Below are positions 26,517-35,429 of a stretch of 64,000 nt of DNA, in pieces. The stretch's first letter is position 1; each line of letters starts with the position of its first letter. The stretch comes from Ruminococcus sp. FMBCY1. Lineage in GTDB: Bacteria > Bacillota > Clostridia > Oscillospirales > Acutalibacteraceae. The notes under the pieces are model-generated. The model was given only the letters and a program-made list of their open reading frames with translations. It searched no databases and was not told the DNA's origin. The stretch lies in the NCBI RefSeq assembly GCF_023921805.1, contig NZ_CP074197.1, forward strand, positions 992,001 to 1,056,000. Direction: 5' to 3'. The position numbers were made by a program, and so were the translations under genes.

Positions 26517-28238
26517 ATGGCGATATTTCACTTTACAGTAAAGATTGTCGGGCGCAGTAAAGGAAAATCTGTCATATCCGCATCGGCATATCTTAATGGA
26601 GATGTGATGAAGAATGAGGAAACAGGCAGAATCAGTTACTATACTTCCAAAAAGGAAGTCGTCTACACCAGTCTGATGATGTGCGAAAATGCACCTCCTG
26701 AATGGCTGCATGTACCGGAAGAAAATATAAAAAGGTTTCAACAGTCTATCCGTTATAAAAGAGCGGATGATAAAGATGCCGCACTGGAAAAGTTTAAAAT
26801 CACATTTCAGAAACAGCGTCTATGGAATGAGGTATTGAAGATAGAAAAAAATGCAGATGCACAGCTTGGACGCTCATTTGAATTTTCCCTGCCGAAAGAA
26901 TGGAGCAGACAGGAACAGATTGATTATACAACCGAATATATTCAAAAGACTTTCGTGGATAAGGGAATGTGTGTCGACTGGAGCATACACGATAAGGGCG
27001 ATGGAAACCCACATGTGCATTTACTTGTAACCATGCGACCATTCAATCTGGATCATTCATGGGGCAGCAAAGAAGTCAAGGACTGGGATTTTGCCAGAGA
27101 TACTGACGGAAATATCGTGGTTGATGAATCCCACCCGGACTGGTGGCAGGATAAGAAAAATCCTGACCGGCATGGAATCCGCATTCCGGTACTTGATGAA
27201 AACGGAGTACAGAAAGTCGGGGCAAGAAACCGAAAACAATGGAAACGGGTTCTGACCGATGCTACCGGCTGGAATAATCCAAAGAATTGTGAGTTATGGC
27301 GAAGCGAATGGGCTGGGATGTGTAACCGGCATTTATCCATAGACAATCAGATTGACCACCGCTCTTATGAAAGACAGGGCAAATTAAAAATCCCTACGAT
27401 TCATGAGGGTGCGGATGCAAGAAAGATTGAGGAAAAATATCTCACCGGACAGATATGGAATGGTTCATGGAAGGTAGAGGAAAACCAGATGATTAAAAAA
27501 CAAAATGCACTACTGCAAAAGGTAATCACAACCTTTGGTAAGGTATCCGGTGCATTGTCAATATGGAAGGAGTGGTTGAATGACATTAGAAGAAAGCAAA
27601 GAAGTAATTCCCATGATGGAAGCAATGATTACACAGATAGAGGAACAGCAGAATATTATGGCAGAGATGCTTCAGGAAATACAGGAAAAGGACGAGAAGC
27701 TGATGTGCTTTCAGGAGCAGGAAGAACGATTGCAGCAATTAGAGAGCGAATTATCAGAACTGCTTCAAATCTTGCCGGATACAGAAGAACTGTTGATACT
27801 TCTGGAAGAAAAGACAGACCAGATACAGAAGCTTACAGACGAAAATCAGCAATGGCAGGAATTGGCACAGAAATTAAACAGCGAGAACCGGCTATTGCAG
27901 AAACAGAACAGCGAATTACTGAACTTGAACAGCAATTAGAGAAAGGAAGGTCGATTGATGAACGAATTAAGAAACTCAAAGAGCGACGATCAACTGGAAG
28001 AGTTGCTTCTGCTGACAGAGCAGATGCAGGAAGAACTCGACCAGAAAGACAGGACTATCCGGGAACTGAAAATGCAGCTCGACGAATCGCTGACCTTGAA
28101 CGAGAGGTTAAACAGCGAGAACAGAGCAGGGAACATTCAAGCCTTAAAGAACGACTTGAGGAAAACAAAAGAATTGTTGCAGAGAGAGAAAGAGAAAACG
28201 CACGCTGCCGAAATCATGACAGAGGAATGTCAAGATAA
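26517..28238 (+). CDS. mobA: MobA/MobL family relaxase (MOBQ)
   Basis: 573 residues. The N-terminal relaxase domain has FHFTVKIVGRSKGKSVISASAYLNG, where a later Tyr would attack DNA, and the metal-binding HDKGDGNPHVHLLVTMRPF (H-x-H). After about residue 350 it is Arg-, Glu- and Gln-rich with a long predicted coiled coil, and this part is overlapped in another frame by two genes. It nicks oriT and pilots the strand during transfer. The start at 26517 follows GGGGGAA at 7 nt. Confidence 0.9.
   Translation: MAIFHFTVKIVGRSKGKSVISASAYLNGDVMKNEETGRISYYTSKKEVVYTSLMMCENAPPEWLHVPEENIKRFQQSIRYKRADDKDAALEKFKITFQKQRLWNEVLKIEKNADAQLGRSFEFSLPKEWSRQEQIDYTTEYIQKTFVDKGMCVDWSIHDKGDGNPHVHLLVTMRPFNLDHSWGSKEVKDWDFARDTDGNIVVDESHPDWWQDKKNPDRHGIRIPVLDENGVQKVGARNRKQWKRVLTDATGWNNPKNCELWRSEWAGMCNRHLSIDNQIDHRSYERQGKLKIPTIHEGADARKIEEKYLTGQIWNGSWKVEENQMIKKQNALLQKVITTFGKVSGALSIWKEWLNDIRRKQRSNSHDGSNDYTDRGTAEYYGRDASGNTGKGREADVLSGAGRTIAAIRERIIRTASNLAGYRRTVDTSGRKDRPDTEAYRRKSAMAGIGTEIKQREPAIAETEQRITELEQQLEKGRSIDERIKKLKERRSTGRVASADRADAGRTRPERQDYPGTENAARRIADLEREVKQREQSREHSSLKERLEENKRIVAERERENARCRNHDRGMSR
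27580..27939 (+). CDS. Coiled-coil protein nested out of frame in mobA
   Basis: 119 residues, entirely within mobA in the +1 frame. AAGGAG lies 7 nt before the ATG. Almost the whole chain is Glu/Gln/Leu heptads (ITQIEEQQNIMAEMLQEIQE, then QLESELSELLQIL). The good ribosome-binding site, and a next gene in the same frame 18 bp later, argue that it is real; the repetitive nature of both frames is a caution. Confidence 0.5.
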   Translation: MTLEESKEVIPMMEAMITQIEEQQNIMAEMLQEIQEKDEKLMCFQEQEERLQQLESELSELLQILPDTEELLILLEEKTDQIQKLTDENQQWQELAQKLNSENRLLQKQNSELLNLNSN

Positions 28239-28926
28239 GCTAAGGCAGGCAGAACAGGAACGGGACTATGCACTCTCTCATCAGAAAAAAGTAGAGATAC
28301 CGGTTGAAAAGCCAGTACTCTATCAAAAGTGTGGGAACTGTAACCTGACAGCTTATCTGAAAGCCAAGGAAAAGTATGATACGCAGAGAGAAAAACTGGC
28401 AGGCAGATATAAAACAAAAACAGCCATGTATGAAGCATTGATGTTTCTGCTGATATGGTATTCCGTATCAACTACTCTTTTTCAGATGATACGGTCAAAA
28501 ATATTTATTTCTGATTGCGTGGTATTCTTTGATACAATCGCCACTTTTATACAGACCATTGCAGGGTGGATTATACTGACAGGAAAGAACATGGCACAGA
28601 TTAGTAATGGAATATCCAATCCTGTCGTTGCCGGAATTGTATATTGGCTGATAAGAATACTGATCTGCGGTGGATGTTTGGTGGGTGCTGGAATACTTGT
28701 AGCATTTATAGAGATAAAGATTGCAGAGTTATATAAGAAGTGCTGTTGGGATATGATTACCATAATGGTAATACTTATAAGCATGGCAACAGCTATCTAC
28801 TTTGGGAAGTGGATAAAGACAACATTGCCAATCAATCTGCTATTTCTCTTATTATTCGTGCAACTGGTATATGTTGGAATCAGGTGGTATGTAAAGGGAT
28901 GGCGAGAAACAAGGGGATATCATTAA
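27958..28926 (+). CDS. Membrane protein with N-terminal coiled coil (DUF6040-like)
   Basis: 322 residues. The first 280 bp overlap the mobA 3' end in another frame; the rest is alone. A long coiled coil (residues 1-110) is followed by a CGNCNLTAYLKAKEKYD motif and four hydrophobic segments from about residue 160 to 310. AAGG lies 7-8 nt before the ATG. Proteins of this build accompany MobA in Lachnospiraceae/Ruminococcaceae elements; a role in linking DNA to the membrane during mobilisation is a guess. Confidence 0.65.
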   Translation: MNELRNSKSDDQLEELLLLTEQMQEELDQKDRTIRELKMQLDESLTLNERLNSENRAGNIQALKNDLRKTKELLQREKEKTHAAEIMTEECQDKLRQAEQERDYALSHQKKVEIPVEKPVLYQKCGNCNLTAYLKAKEKYDTQREKLAGRYKTKTAMYEALMFLLIWYSVSTTLFQMIRSKIFISDCVVFFDTIATFIQTIAGWIILTGKNMAQISNGISNPVVAGIVYWLIRILICGGCLVGAGILVAFIEIKIAELYKKCCWDMITIMVILISMATAIYFGKWIKTTLPINLLFLLLFVQLVYVGIRWYVKGWRETRGYH

Positions 28927-28967
28927 AACAAAAATACCGATATTTTATTGGTACTATATGTCTTTAC

Positions 28968-29003
28968 TTTCGTGCTAATATATATTATCATATTAGCACG
29001 AAA
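28968..29003. promoter_or_regulatory. Operator palindrome of abiE
   Basis: TTTCGTGCTAATA (28968-28980) and its exact complement (28991-29003) flank a 10-bp AT-rich centre, ending at the abiEi ribosome-binding site. AbiEi antitoxins bind inverted repeats in their own promoters, so autoregulation is likely. Confidence 0.7.
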
Positions 29004-29014
29004 GGAGAAAGCAT

Positions 29015-29608
29015 ATGACTCAGTTTGAAAAATTAGATTTGTTGTTGCGTGAATGTGGAGGGACAATTCAGACATTTCAAGTTCTAAATAATGGAATTAG
29101 TAAGTCTGTGTTTTATGCATATGTGAAGGAACGAGGATTAGAACAAGCTGCTCATGGTGTGTATGTATCGCCGGATACGTGGACAGATGCAATGTACCTT
29201 TTGCATTTACGTTGTGGTCAAGCTGTATTTTCTCATGAAACTGCATTGTTTTTTCATGATTTAACGGACAGAGAGCCTTTGAAATACACCATAACAGTAA
29301 GAACTGGATATAATCCAAGTCGTTTGCAGGAAGACGGTTTTCAAGTGTACACAGTAAAAAAGGATTTACATGAAATAGGAATCATAGCTATGCAGACATC
29401 ATTCGGACATTCCGTTCCCGTTTATGACATGGAGAGAACAATTTGTGATCTGCTTCGTAGCAGAAAAAATGTTGAAATGCAGGTCTTTCAAGACGCATTG
29501 AAACAATATGCAAAACGTAAGGATAAAAACTTACGGATGCTTATGAAATACGCAGCTATGTTTCATGTTGAAAACATACTTAGACCATATTTGGAGGTGT
29601 TACTTTAG
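29015..29608 (+). CDS. Type IV antitoxin, AbiEi family
   Basis: 197 residues. The N-terminal winged-helix part (FQVLNNGISKSVFYAYVKERGLEQAAHGVYVSPDTW) and the central GQAVFSHETALFFHDLTDREP are typical of AbiEi (transcriptional regulator AbiEi antitoxin). It represses the operon by binding the palindrome upstream and counters the AbiEii nucleotidyltransferase without direct protein binding in the known systems. GGAG 8-9 nt upstream; the stop abuts the toxin start. Confidence 0.9.
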   Translation: MTQFEKLDLLLRECGGTIQTFQVLNNGISKSVFYAYVKERGLEQAAHGVYVSPDTWTDAMYLLHLRCGQAVFSHETALFFHDLTDREPLKYTITVRTGYNPSRLQEDGFQVYTVKKDLHEIGIIAMQTSFGHSVPVYDMERTICDLLRSRKNVEMQVFQDALKQYAKRKDKNLRMLMKYAAMFHVENILRPYLEVLL

Positions 29609-30472
29609 ATGATAACAACGGCAAGACAATTAAAGGATTTAATTCGTAATATGTCAAAGAAAAAATCCGCAGATGCACAGATTTTGATGCGGAATTATAT
29701 GATGGAACGTTTTTTAGAACGAATTTCTTTATCAGAGTATAAAAACCAGTTTATATTAAAAGGTGGAATGCTTGTGGCGGCAATGGTTGGTCTGGATGCC
29801 AGAGCTACTATGGATCTGGATGCTACCATAAAAGGCACTAATGTTAGTGTGGAGGATGTAGAAATGATTATATCCCAAATTATATCAATTCCACTGGACG
29901 ATGGTGTTTCATTTCGGGTCAAACGGATATCGGAAATCATGGAAGAAGCAGATTATCCTGGTGTTCGTGTAAGCATGGAAACGAAATTTGATGGTGTAAT
30001 CACACCATTAAAGATTGATATTTCTACAGGGGATGTAATTACACCAAGAGAAATCAAGTACAAATTTAATCTTATGCTTGAAGACCGCACTATTGAGGTA
30101 TGGGCATATAATCTGGAAACGGTATTGGCTGAAAAATTGGAAACTGTTGTTAGTCGAAACGTTACAAATACACGAATGAGAGATTTTTATGATATTTATA
30201 TTTTACAAAAGTTGTATGGAGAACAACTCCAAAAACAAGTTTTATGGACTGCACTTGTGGCTACAGCCAAAAAAAGGGGAACATTAGACCTGATAGAAGC
30301 TGAGGATATAAGAGAAATATTTGATGAAATTGAATCAAGTCCGGTTATGGAGACCTTATGGAAAACATATCAAAAAAATTATTCTTATGCTGCTGATATT
30401 TCATGGCATGCAATTGTGAAGTCAATCTGTGCATTATATGGAAGTATATTGGAGAATATGTATGACACATAA
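29609..30472 (+). CDS. AbiEii nucleotidyltransferase toxin
   Basis: 287 residues. FILKGGMLVAAMVGLDARATMDLDATIKG contains the KGG and the D-x-D metal site of the DNA-polymerase-beta-like fold; KIDISTGDVITP and VLAEKLETVVSRNVTNTRMRDFYDIY are further AbiEii motifs. The best-studied homologue (MenT) adds nucleotides to tRNA; the family blocks phage growth and stabilises elements. Overlaps nothing, begins 1 bp after abiEi. Confidence 0.92.
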   Translation: MITTARQLKDLIRNMSKKKSADAQILMRNYMMERFLERISLSEYKNQFILKGGMLVAAMVGLDARATMDLDATIKGTNVSVEDVEMIISQIISIPLDDGVSFRVKRISEIMEEADYPGVRVSMETKFDGVITPLKIDISTGDVITPREIKYKFNLMLEDRTIEVWAYNLETVLAEKLETVVSRNVTNTRMRDFYDIYILQKLYGEQLQKQVLWTALVATAKKRGTLDLIEAEDIREIFDEIESSPVMETLWKTYQKNYSYAADISWHAIVKSICALYGSILENMYDT

Positions 30473-30620
30473 AAAACTGATATGTAAATTACGTTAGCAT
30501 TTTGAGTTGCCTAAATTCGAAAGTTAGGAAAATCTTAATAATTTCTCAGGCAATCCATTGTGAATTTAGATGTTGTATTTGCTATACTTAATTGGAAATA
30601 TGAGCAAAGGAGTTGAAAAT

Positions 30621-30917
30621 ATGTCTGAAAAGATATTGATTATAGATGACGAGCAAGATATAGCGGATCTGTTGGAGGTCTACTTGAAAAACGAAAATTA
30701 CGTCGTTTATAAATTTTACTGCGCAACGGATGCCATGTCGTGTATTGAAAGCGGCGACATTGATCTTGCCATTCTGGATATTATGCTCCCGGATATGAAC
30801 GGCTTTTCACTTTGCCAGCTTATCCGAAAGAAATACACTTATCCAATCATAATGCTAACGGCTAAAATTGAGGAAACGGATAAAATAACGGGGCTGACAT
30901 TTGCTGGGGTTAGATAG
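30621..30917 (+). pseudogene. Truncated VanR-like response regulator
   Basis: Only the receiver domain remains, about 92 residues. ILIIDDEQDIADLLEVYLKNENY, LAILDIMLPDMNGF (phospho-acceptor Asp) and PIIMLTAKIEETDKITGLTF match OmpR/VanR-type receivers, but the sequence breaks just before the expected GADDY motif and reaches a stop inside the end of the serine-recombinase gene. The DNA-binding half is absent. The second element evidently inserted here. Confidence 0.75.
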
Positions 30918-32583
30918 CGATACTTTTTACATCTACCATGTTGCGGCGGTCATGGTTGACAACTTGCGTCGGCTCCTGCTCGGTATCAACCTGTCCGACA
31001 AAGCTATAATGGATTTCGATTTTCCGGGTGTTGGTTTCCCGGTCTAATTCATGTATCAAAATACGGTCGATAAACTCATGGACGTTTTCATAGGTCAATT
31101 CCTGTATGTCGCTGTATTTCCCGACAATCTGAATAAACCTTGATATATCCCTTTTTCGCTCGGTAACGGTTGCGATCTGCTGTTGTAACTCGTCTATCCT
31201 TGCGGCAAGGGATTTCTTTTCGTCCTCATAGCCGGAAGTTAGAAACACAAACCGTTCATCTGTCAGTCTGCCTAATGCGTTGTCCTCATACAGCTTGCGG
31301 AAAAGCGTGTCAAGTTCGGTCATACGCGCCTGTGCTTTGAAAAGTTCCTTTTGCTGCTGCGCTAATGCCTTTCTCGCTTCCATGTCGCCGTACTCGGTAG
31401 CTTTACAGATAAAGTCCTGTTCGTGTTCCTTAACATACCGCAAAACCCGCCGCATATCTTCCAGCACTAAATCAAGAAGTACGTTTTTGCGGATATAATG
31501 AGAGGTACACTCGCTGCCTGTCCTTGCCCTGTTGCGCCATGCGCCGCAAGAATAGGAAAACTTGCGCGGCTCGATATTTACGCCCTGTTGGTAATACATC
31601 TTATGTCTGCAACCAGCGCAAAACAGCAAGCCGGAAAAAATATCAATCTCCGCTGCTTTTGTCGGGCGGTGGCGGGTAGCAATCCGCTTTTGCGCAAGTT
31701 CAAAGGTTTCCTCGTCAACAAGCGGCTCATGGGTGTTTGGGAAGAAATAGCGTTGTTCTTCTTCGTTCTTCCGGGTCTTTTTCGACTTGTAGGATACCTT
31801 GTGAGTTTTCGCGGTTATGGTATGCCCTAAATATTCCTGCCTTGCTAATATGTCATAGAGCGTTTTGTCCGGCCAAGTATAGGGGGCGATCATTGCCCGC
31901 TGATACCGCGCCTGTCCTGTACGCTGATAGCGCAACGCTCCAATCGTCAAGACTTTGTTTTCCGCAAGCCATTTTTGGATTTCGCACATACGCACGCCGC
32001 TAACAAACATAGCGAAAACCTGTTTGACAATCGGCGCGGTTTCCGGGTCGGGTATAAGGTGGTGGCGGTTGTTCGGGTCTGGGATATAGCCGTATGGATA
32101 TTCCCCGTTGACGCGCTCGCCTTTTTGCGCCTGTGCCTGTTTAACTGCGCGGATTTTCTTGCTTGTGTCGCGGGCGTAAAACTCGTTAAACCAGTTCCGC
32201 AAGGGGGTAAACTCGTTATCCTCCCGCGCTGTGTCAACTCCGTCGTTGATCGCGATATAGCGTACTCCGTTTTCGGGAAATACAATCTCTATGAGTTCGC
32301 CCGTTTTCAGATAGTTTCTGCCAAGACGGGAAAGGTCTTTGGTAATGACCGTCGCCACTCGTCCGGCTTCCACTTCCTGCAACATCGCTTGCAGCCCCTC
32401 GCGCTCAAAACTCACGCCGGAAAATCCGTCGTCCACAAAAAACTTTGTGTTCAAAAAATGGTGTTCGTCCGCATAGCGTTGAAGTATCATTTTTTGGTGC
32501 TGTATGCTTCCGCTTTCTCCGGCTTGCATATCCTCTTGACTTAAACGGCAGTAAAGGGCGGTGATTTTATTCGACTGTAACAT
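30910..32583 (-). CDS. Large serine recombinase (TndX/TnpX-like)
   Basis: 557 residues. ALYCRLSQED carries the catalytic Ser near residue 15; KDLSRLGRNYLKTGE and ARDTSKKIRAV complete the resolvase domain. A recombinase domain (GEYPYGYIPDP), a zinc ribbon (FCAGCRHKMYY ... SYSCGAWRN) and a coiled coil follow. Enzymes of this class excise and insert elements at short sites through a dinucleotide. The start at 32583 follows AAAGGAGG at 4-5 nt. It lies at the left edge of the inner element. Confidence 0.93.
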   Translation of the reverse strand: MLQSNKITALYCRLSQEDMQAGESGSIQHQKMILQRYADEHHFLNTKFFVDDGFSGVSFEREGLQAMLQEVEAGRVATVITKDLSRLGRNYLKTGELIEIVFPENGVRYIAINDGVDTAREDNEFTPLRNWFNEFYARDTSKKIRAVKQAQAQKGERVNGEYPYGYIPDPNNRHHLIPDPETAPIVKQVFAMFVSGVRMCEIQKWLAENKVLTIGALRYQRTGQARYQRAMIAPYTWPDKTLYDILARQEYLGHTITAKTHKVSYKSKKTRKNEEEQRYFFPNTHEPLVDEETFELAQKRIATRHRPTKAAEIDIFSGLLFCAGCRHKMYYQQGVNIEPRKFSYSCGAWRNRARTGSECTSHYIRKNVLLDLVLEDMRRVLRYVKEHEQDFICKATEYGDMEARKALAQQQKELFKAQARMTELDTLFRKLYEDNALGRLTDERFVFLTSGYEDEKKSLAARIDELQQQIATVTERKRDISRFIQIVGKYSDIQELTYENVHEFIDRILIHELDRETNTRKIEIHYSFVGQVDTEQEPTQVVNHDRRNMVDVKSIAI

Positions 32584-32660
32584 TAGTCCTCCTTTCCGAC
32601 AGCCGAATAAACAGGTATAATGTGTTGCTATCATTATACCATATCCCGCCGCCTAATGCA

Positions 32661-32834
32661 CTACTCGGACGCTAAAAATCCCGGATTTCCGGGCTTTTTC
32701 TGCAAATCCTTTACAATGAGTTTCTCAATCTTTTTATGGATTGTATCGGTTGCCTTTTCACTCGGCAACGCTTGAACAAGATAGGTGATTTTCCCTATTT
32801 TGCGTTCGGTTGTAATTGTCTGTTTTTTATCCAT
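32661..32834 (-). CDS. tnpW: Transposon-encoded protein TnpW
   Basis: 57 residues (MDKKQTITTERKIGKITYLV ... IHKKIEKLIVKDL), a small protein typically found beside TndX/TnpX-type recombinases. The start at 32834 follows AAAGGAGG. It lies 77 bp upstream of the recombinase on the same strand; its function is unknown. Confidence 0.8.
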   Translation of the reverse strand: MDKKQTITTERKIGKITYLVQALPSEKATDTIHKKIEKLIVKDLQKKPGNPGFLASE

Positions 32835-33292
32835 TAGAAAAACCTCCTTTTCCTGTATGGATAAACTATATTCGTCAAAAGGCAAAAACGGGCGGTTATT
32901 AGCTGCAACCTCACGGGAGTTTCACCCCGGCCCATGCTTATGGGTGCGCCGCGCAATACTTTGAGGGTGTTCAACGCGGGAGTATCATTGTGCCGCCTTG
33001 TATGTCGTCGCCCACAAGCTGCTAAACCTGTTTTACGGCGCGGTAGTTCTCGCTCGGCTTTTCCCCTATGGGGAAAAGCTGTCATGGCGTACCCGCCGAC
33101 TGGCTCGGTACAGACGGAATGTACCCGTTTGCCTGTTATGCTGCGCACCAAAGGCCGCTTTCTTTGTCAAAGAACAATAGGCTTTGTCGGCCTGCAAAAG
33201 CACATCAACAGCGGATATGCTTTTGCGGAACGACAAATAGCCCATAACGGGAAGCGTGGAAAGGGGACACGCTCCCCGCATGGGCTAAAAGA
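32835..33292. other. Non-coding region of the inner element
   Basis: About 460 GC-rich bp. Frames are open on both strands but without ribosome-binding sites or recognisable products. A perfect hairpin CTTTTCCCC-TAT-GGGGAAAAG lies at 33058-33078. This may be remnant regulatory or transfer-origin sequence from the parent element. Confidence 0.4.
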
Positions 33293-33535
33293 TTATCCTA
33301 CATGAAAAGCAAGGGTGCGGGTAATAAGGCGCACTTGCAGCCTGTTACGCATTTCCTCGTCCACATAGGAATAGGTATTGCCCGCGTCGTCTTTCAGCGT
33401 GCGGGTACAAAGTTTCGCTATGTAACCCTCGTAGTGCTTCAAGATCGCGCACATGGCGGTTGTGTCGCCGTTTGCCGCTGCGGAAATGACAGGGAACGGC
33501 AACAGATTTTCAGACTTCCTAACGGTATTCATCAT
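33293..33535 (-). CDS. Helix-turn-helix-like protein (Tn916 orf8-like)
   Basis: 80 residues. LPFPVISAAANGDTTAMCAILKHYEGYIAKLCTRTL followed by a DEEMRNRLQVRLI segment matches the short Orf8-type proteins of Tn916-like elements. GGAGG 9 nt before the ATG at 33535; it overlaps the sigma-like gene by 17 bp. In Tn916 the homologous pair controls excision and transfer genes; the targets are missing here. Confidence 0.75.
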   Translation of the reverse strand: MMNTVRKSENLLPFPVISAAANGDTTAMCAILKHYEGYIAKLCTRTLKDDAGNTYSYVDEEMRNRLQVRLITRTLAFHVG

Positions 33536-33956
33536 CTGCTTTTCCCTCCAAATACTGTTTGATTTTCGCAAGCGCGGATTTCCTGTGCCGGAAAACCGTC
33601 GTGCGTACAACATTCAGCAGTTCGCCAATTTCCGCGTCGCTCATATCCAAGAAGTAGGACAAAAGGATAATGTCGCGTTTCCTTTCGGGCAAAGCGTTAA
33701 GGGCTTCGGCAAGCAGTTCATTTTTGACGAGTACATCAAAGCCGGACACTTGAAAACGGAAATAATCGCTTTCGTATTCGTCCGTTGTGAAAAGCTGCGC
33801 GAGTTCGCTTTCGCTCAAATCCGAAAAAGTAACTTCGCGTGCTGCGCGTTTCGCAAGAGTGCGGCGGTGGCTTTTCGCTTCGCCGACCAAAGTTTTCTTT
33901 GCTAATGCGTCGTACTGATGTTGTATTCTTTCCTTGTCGGAAGAAGATAGCTCCAT
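33519..33956 (-). CDS. Sigma-70-family regulator (Tn916 orf7-like)
   Basis: 145 residues. REVTFSDLSESELAQLFTTDEY and the C-terminal sigma region 4 (ALPERKRDIILLSYFLDMSDAEIGELLNVVRTTVFRHRKSAL) match Tn916 Orf7. In Tn916 this protein activates transcription of int/xis and transfer genes after tetracycline exposure. The start at 33956 follows AAGGAGG at 8 nt. It is a remnant module here, since no matching conjugation genes remain. Confidence 0.85.
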   Translation of the reverse strand: MELSSSDKERIQHQYDALAKKTLVGEAKSHRRTLAKRAAREVTFSDLSESELAQLFTTDEYESDYFRFQVSGFDVLVKNELLAEALNALPERKRDIILLSYFLDMSDAEIGELLNVVRTTVFRHRKSALAKIKQYLEGKADDEYR

Positions 33957-34349
33957 AGAGTTCACCTCCTTCCCGCGTGGAGTAGAGGACGGGAGTTAAG
34001 GGCTTGTCCTCTCTGCCCCTTTCGCTCCGTACCCGTTCGGGAGATGGCTCTTGAGTGCGCTTTTCAGAAAAAAGTTGAAAAAAGCAAAATGCGCCCGTCC
34101 GCAAGACGCGGACGGGCGCAAAGGAAATGTAAGCAGTAGCTAAATGTATTGACAGTTCACATTCATAGCCGGAATATCCCGCTTGCGGAGCATAGCTTTT
34201 TTTGACCGCAAAGCATTAGGCGGGTTACAGTAAATAAAAATGGACACGGCGATACCTCCCCGATACCGCCGTATCCTTAAAAAAGGGCGACTTTAATACA
34301 CTACCCGCAATCCATTCTATAATAGGGAACAGCGGCTTTTGCGCAATAT
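33957..34349. other. Non-coding region with hairpins
   Basis: About 390 bp between the sigma-like gene and the methyltransferase terminator. A perfect 12-bp GC-rich stem (34091-34102 with 34108-34119) with a T-rich leftward tail is a probable terminator. A second inverted repeat built on CGGCGATACC lies near 34236-34262. No gene is supported. Confidence 0.45.
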
Positions 34350-34402
34350 TAAATAAAAAAGCCGATAACACATAGGTTTTTTGACCTAATGCGTTATCGG
34401 CT
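34350..34402 (-). terminator. Terminator of the methyltransferase gene
   Basis: AGCCGATAAC (34360-34369) pairs with 34393-34402, with further pairing inside, then leftward TTTTTTATTT. It is 28 bp after the stop. Confidence 0.88.
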
Positions 34403-34429
34403 CTGCGTCTATGCGTCTGGCACTTTTAA

Positions 34430-35413
34430 TCATTTTTTTTTGAATTTATTATATGTGTTAGCTAACTGTCCACAAGCCGCGTTAATCTCTCTGCCATGAG
34501 AAACTCTCATAGTAACTTCAAGTCCTGCTTGCTCTAATTGATGTTTGAATGCAACTATTTCCCGTTTCTGTGGTGCTTTAATTCTTGAATTGCTTGTTGG
34601 GTTGTATTGTAACACGTTAATCATAACTTTTTTGCCCCGAAACCATTTTGCAAGTTGTCTTACATCTGAGGGCCGGTCATTTATACCCGGTAAAAGCAAA
34701 TACGCAAAGACAATTTTGCGATTATGCCTTTCAGAATAGGATAAGGCTTGCTTAACAACATCTTCAATAGCATATATGCGCATGTGAGGAATAATACGAT
34801 TTCTTGCAGATTGTGTTGCTGCGTGTAAAGATATTGTCAACTGAATTTTAAGATGTTCCTCGCGCAATTTTTTTAATTGATCGACCGGACCAACTGTTGA
34901 TATGGTAATGCCGTCGGTTGGAAAGTTGAGCCCATATCTATCTCGGAGAATATGGATTGCTTTTATCAAGTTGTCATAATTGAATAAAGGCTCTCCCATA
35001 CCCATAAAAACGATACGGTTTACTTTTCGACGCAACAATATAATCTGTTGTACGATTTCTGACGATGTTAGATTACGAACAAAGCCATTTCGCCCGGACT
35101 CACAAAAAATACAACCAACAGGACAACCGACTTGTGTGCTCACGCAAACAGTTCCACCATCTCGCCGCTTGATAAAAACCGTTTCAATGTATTTGTTGTC
35201 TTTCAGTTCGTAAACATACTTTTCAGTATCACTGCTTTTGCAAATATTTTTTACCAACATTGATAGATTTTTTTTGCGTGGTAATTGCTTATATAATTCT
35301 TCATATAAGGCTTTTGCTTCATTCTCGCCAATAACTTCCGACATTTCTTTGTAAGTAAATCCGTATGGATCATTCCGTACTTCCGCAGGCGTATATTTAG
35401 GTAAACGTTTCAT
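34430..35413 (-). CDS. Cfr/RlmN-like radical-SAM 23S rRNA methyltransferase
   Basis: 327 residues. The radical-SAM cluster is CPVGCIFC (residues about 97-104); FMGMGEPL binds SAM; the second catalytic cysteine is in NAACGQL near the C-terminus. RlmN methylates C2 and Cfr C8 of A2503 in 23S rRNA. Several local motifs (ITISTVG, LLLPGIND, LQYNPT) look more like Cfr than like housekeeping RlmN (which has a PWNPF-type motif). Together with the attenuated leader and the mobile setting this suggests a divergent Cfr-type resistance enzyme; an RlmN paralogue is the alternative. Methyltransferase family certain, C8 specificity inferred. Confidence 0.85.
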   Translation of the reverse strand: MKRLPKYTPAEVRNDPYGFTYKEMSEVIGENEAKALYEELYKQLPRKKNLSMLVKNICKSSDTEKYVYELKDNKYIETVFIKRRDGGTVCVSTQVGCPVGCIFCESGRNGFVRNLTSSEIVQQIILLRRKVNRIVFMGMGEPLFNYDNLIKAIHILRDRYGLNFPTDGITISTVGPVDQLKKLREEHLKIQLTISLHAATQSARNRIIPHMRIYAIEDVVKQALSYSERHNRKIVFAYLLLPGINDRPSDVRQLAKWFRGKKVMINVLQYNPTSNSRIKAPQKREIVAFKHQLEQAGLEVTMRVSHGREINAACGQLANTYNKFKKK

Positions 35414-35429
35414 TTTTATATCCTTTCTT

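Noticed and set aside
26236..26541. 101-codon frame starting at the end of the DUF3847-like gene
   Set aside because: It crosses the oriT region, has an unnatural composition and overlaps the mobA start; the inverted repeats and nic core explain the sequence better.
30540..30620. Upstream start for the response-regulator fragment
   Set aside because: The ATG at 30621 follows AAAGGAG and begins the receiver domain; the earlier codons are hydrophobic non-homologous sequence.
31280..32544. Several plus-strand frames opposite the serine recombinase
   Set aside because: Antisense of a clearly identified gene; no motifs.
33302..33905. Plus-strand frames of 86-150 codons opposite the orf8-like and sigma-like genes
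   Set aside because: Antisense shadows in GC-rich DNA; the minus-strand products match known families and have good ribosome-binding sites.
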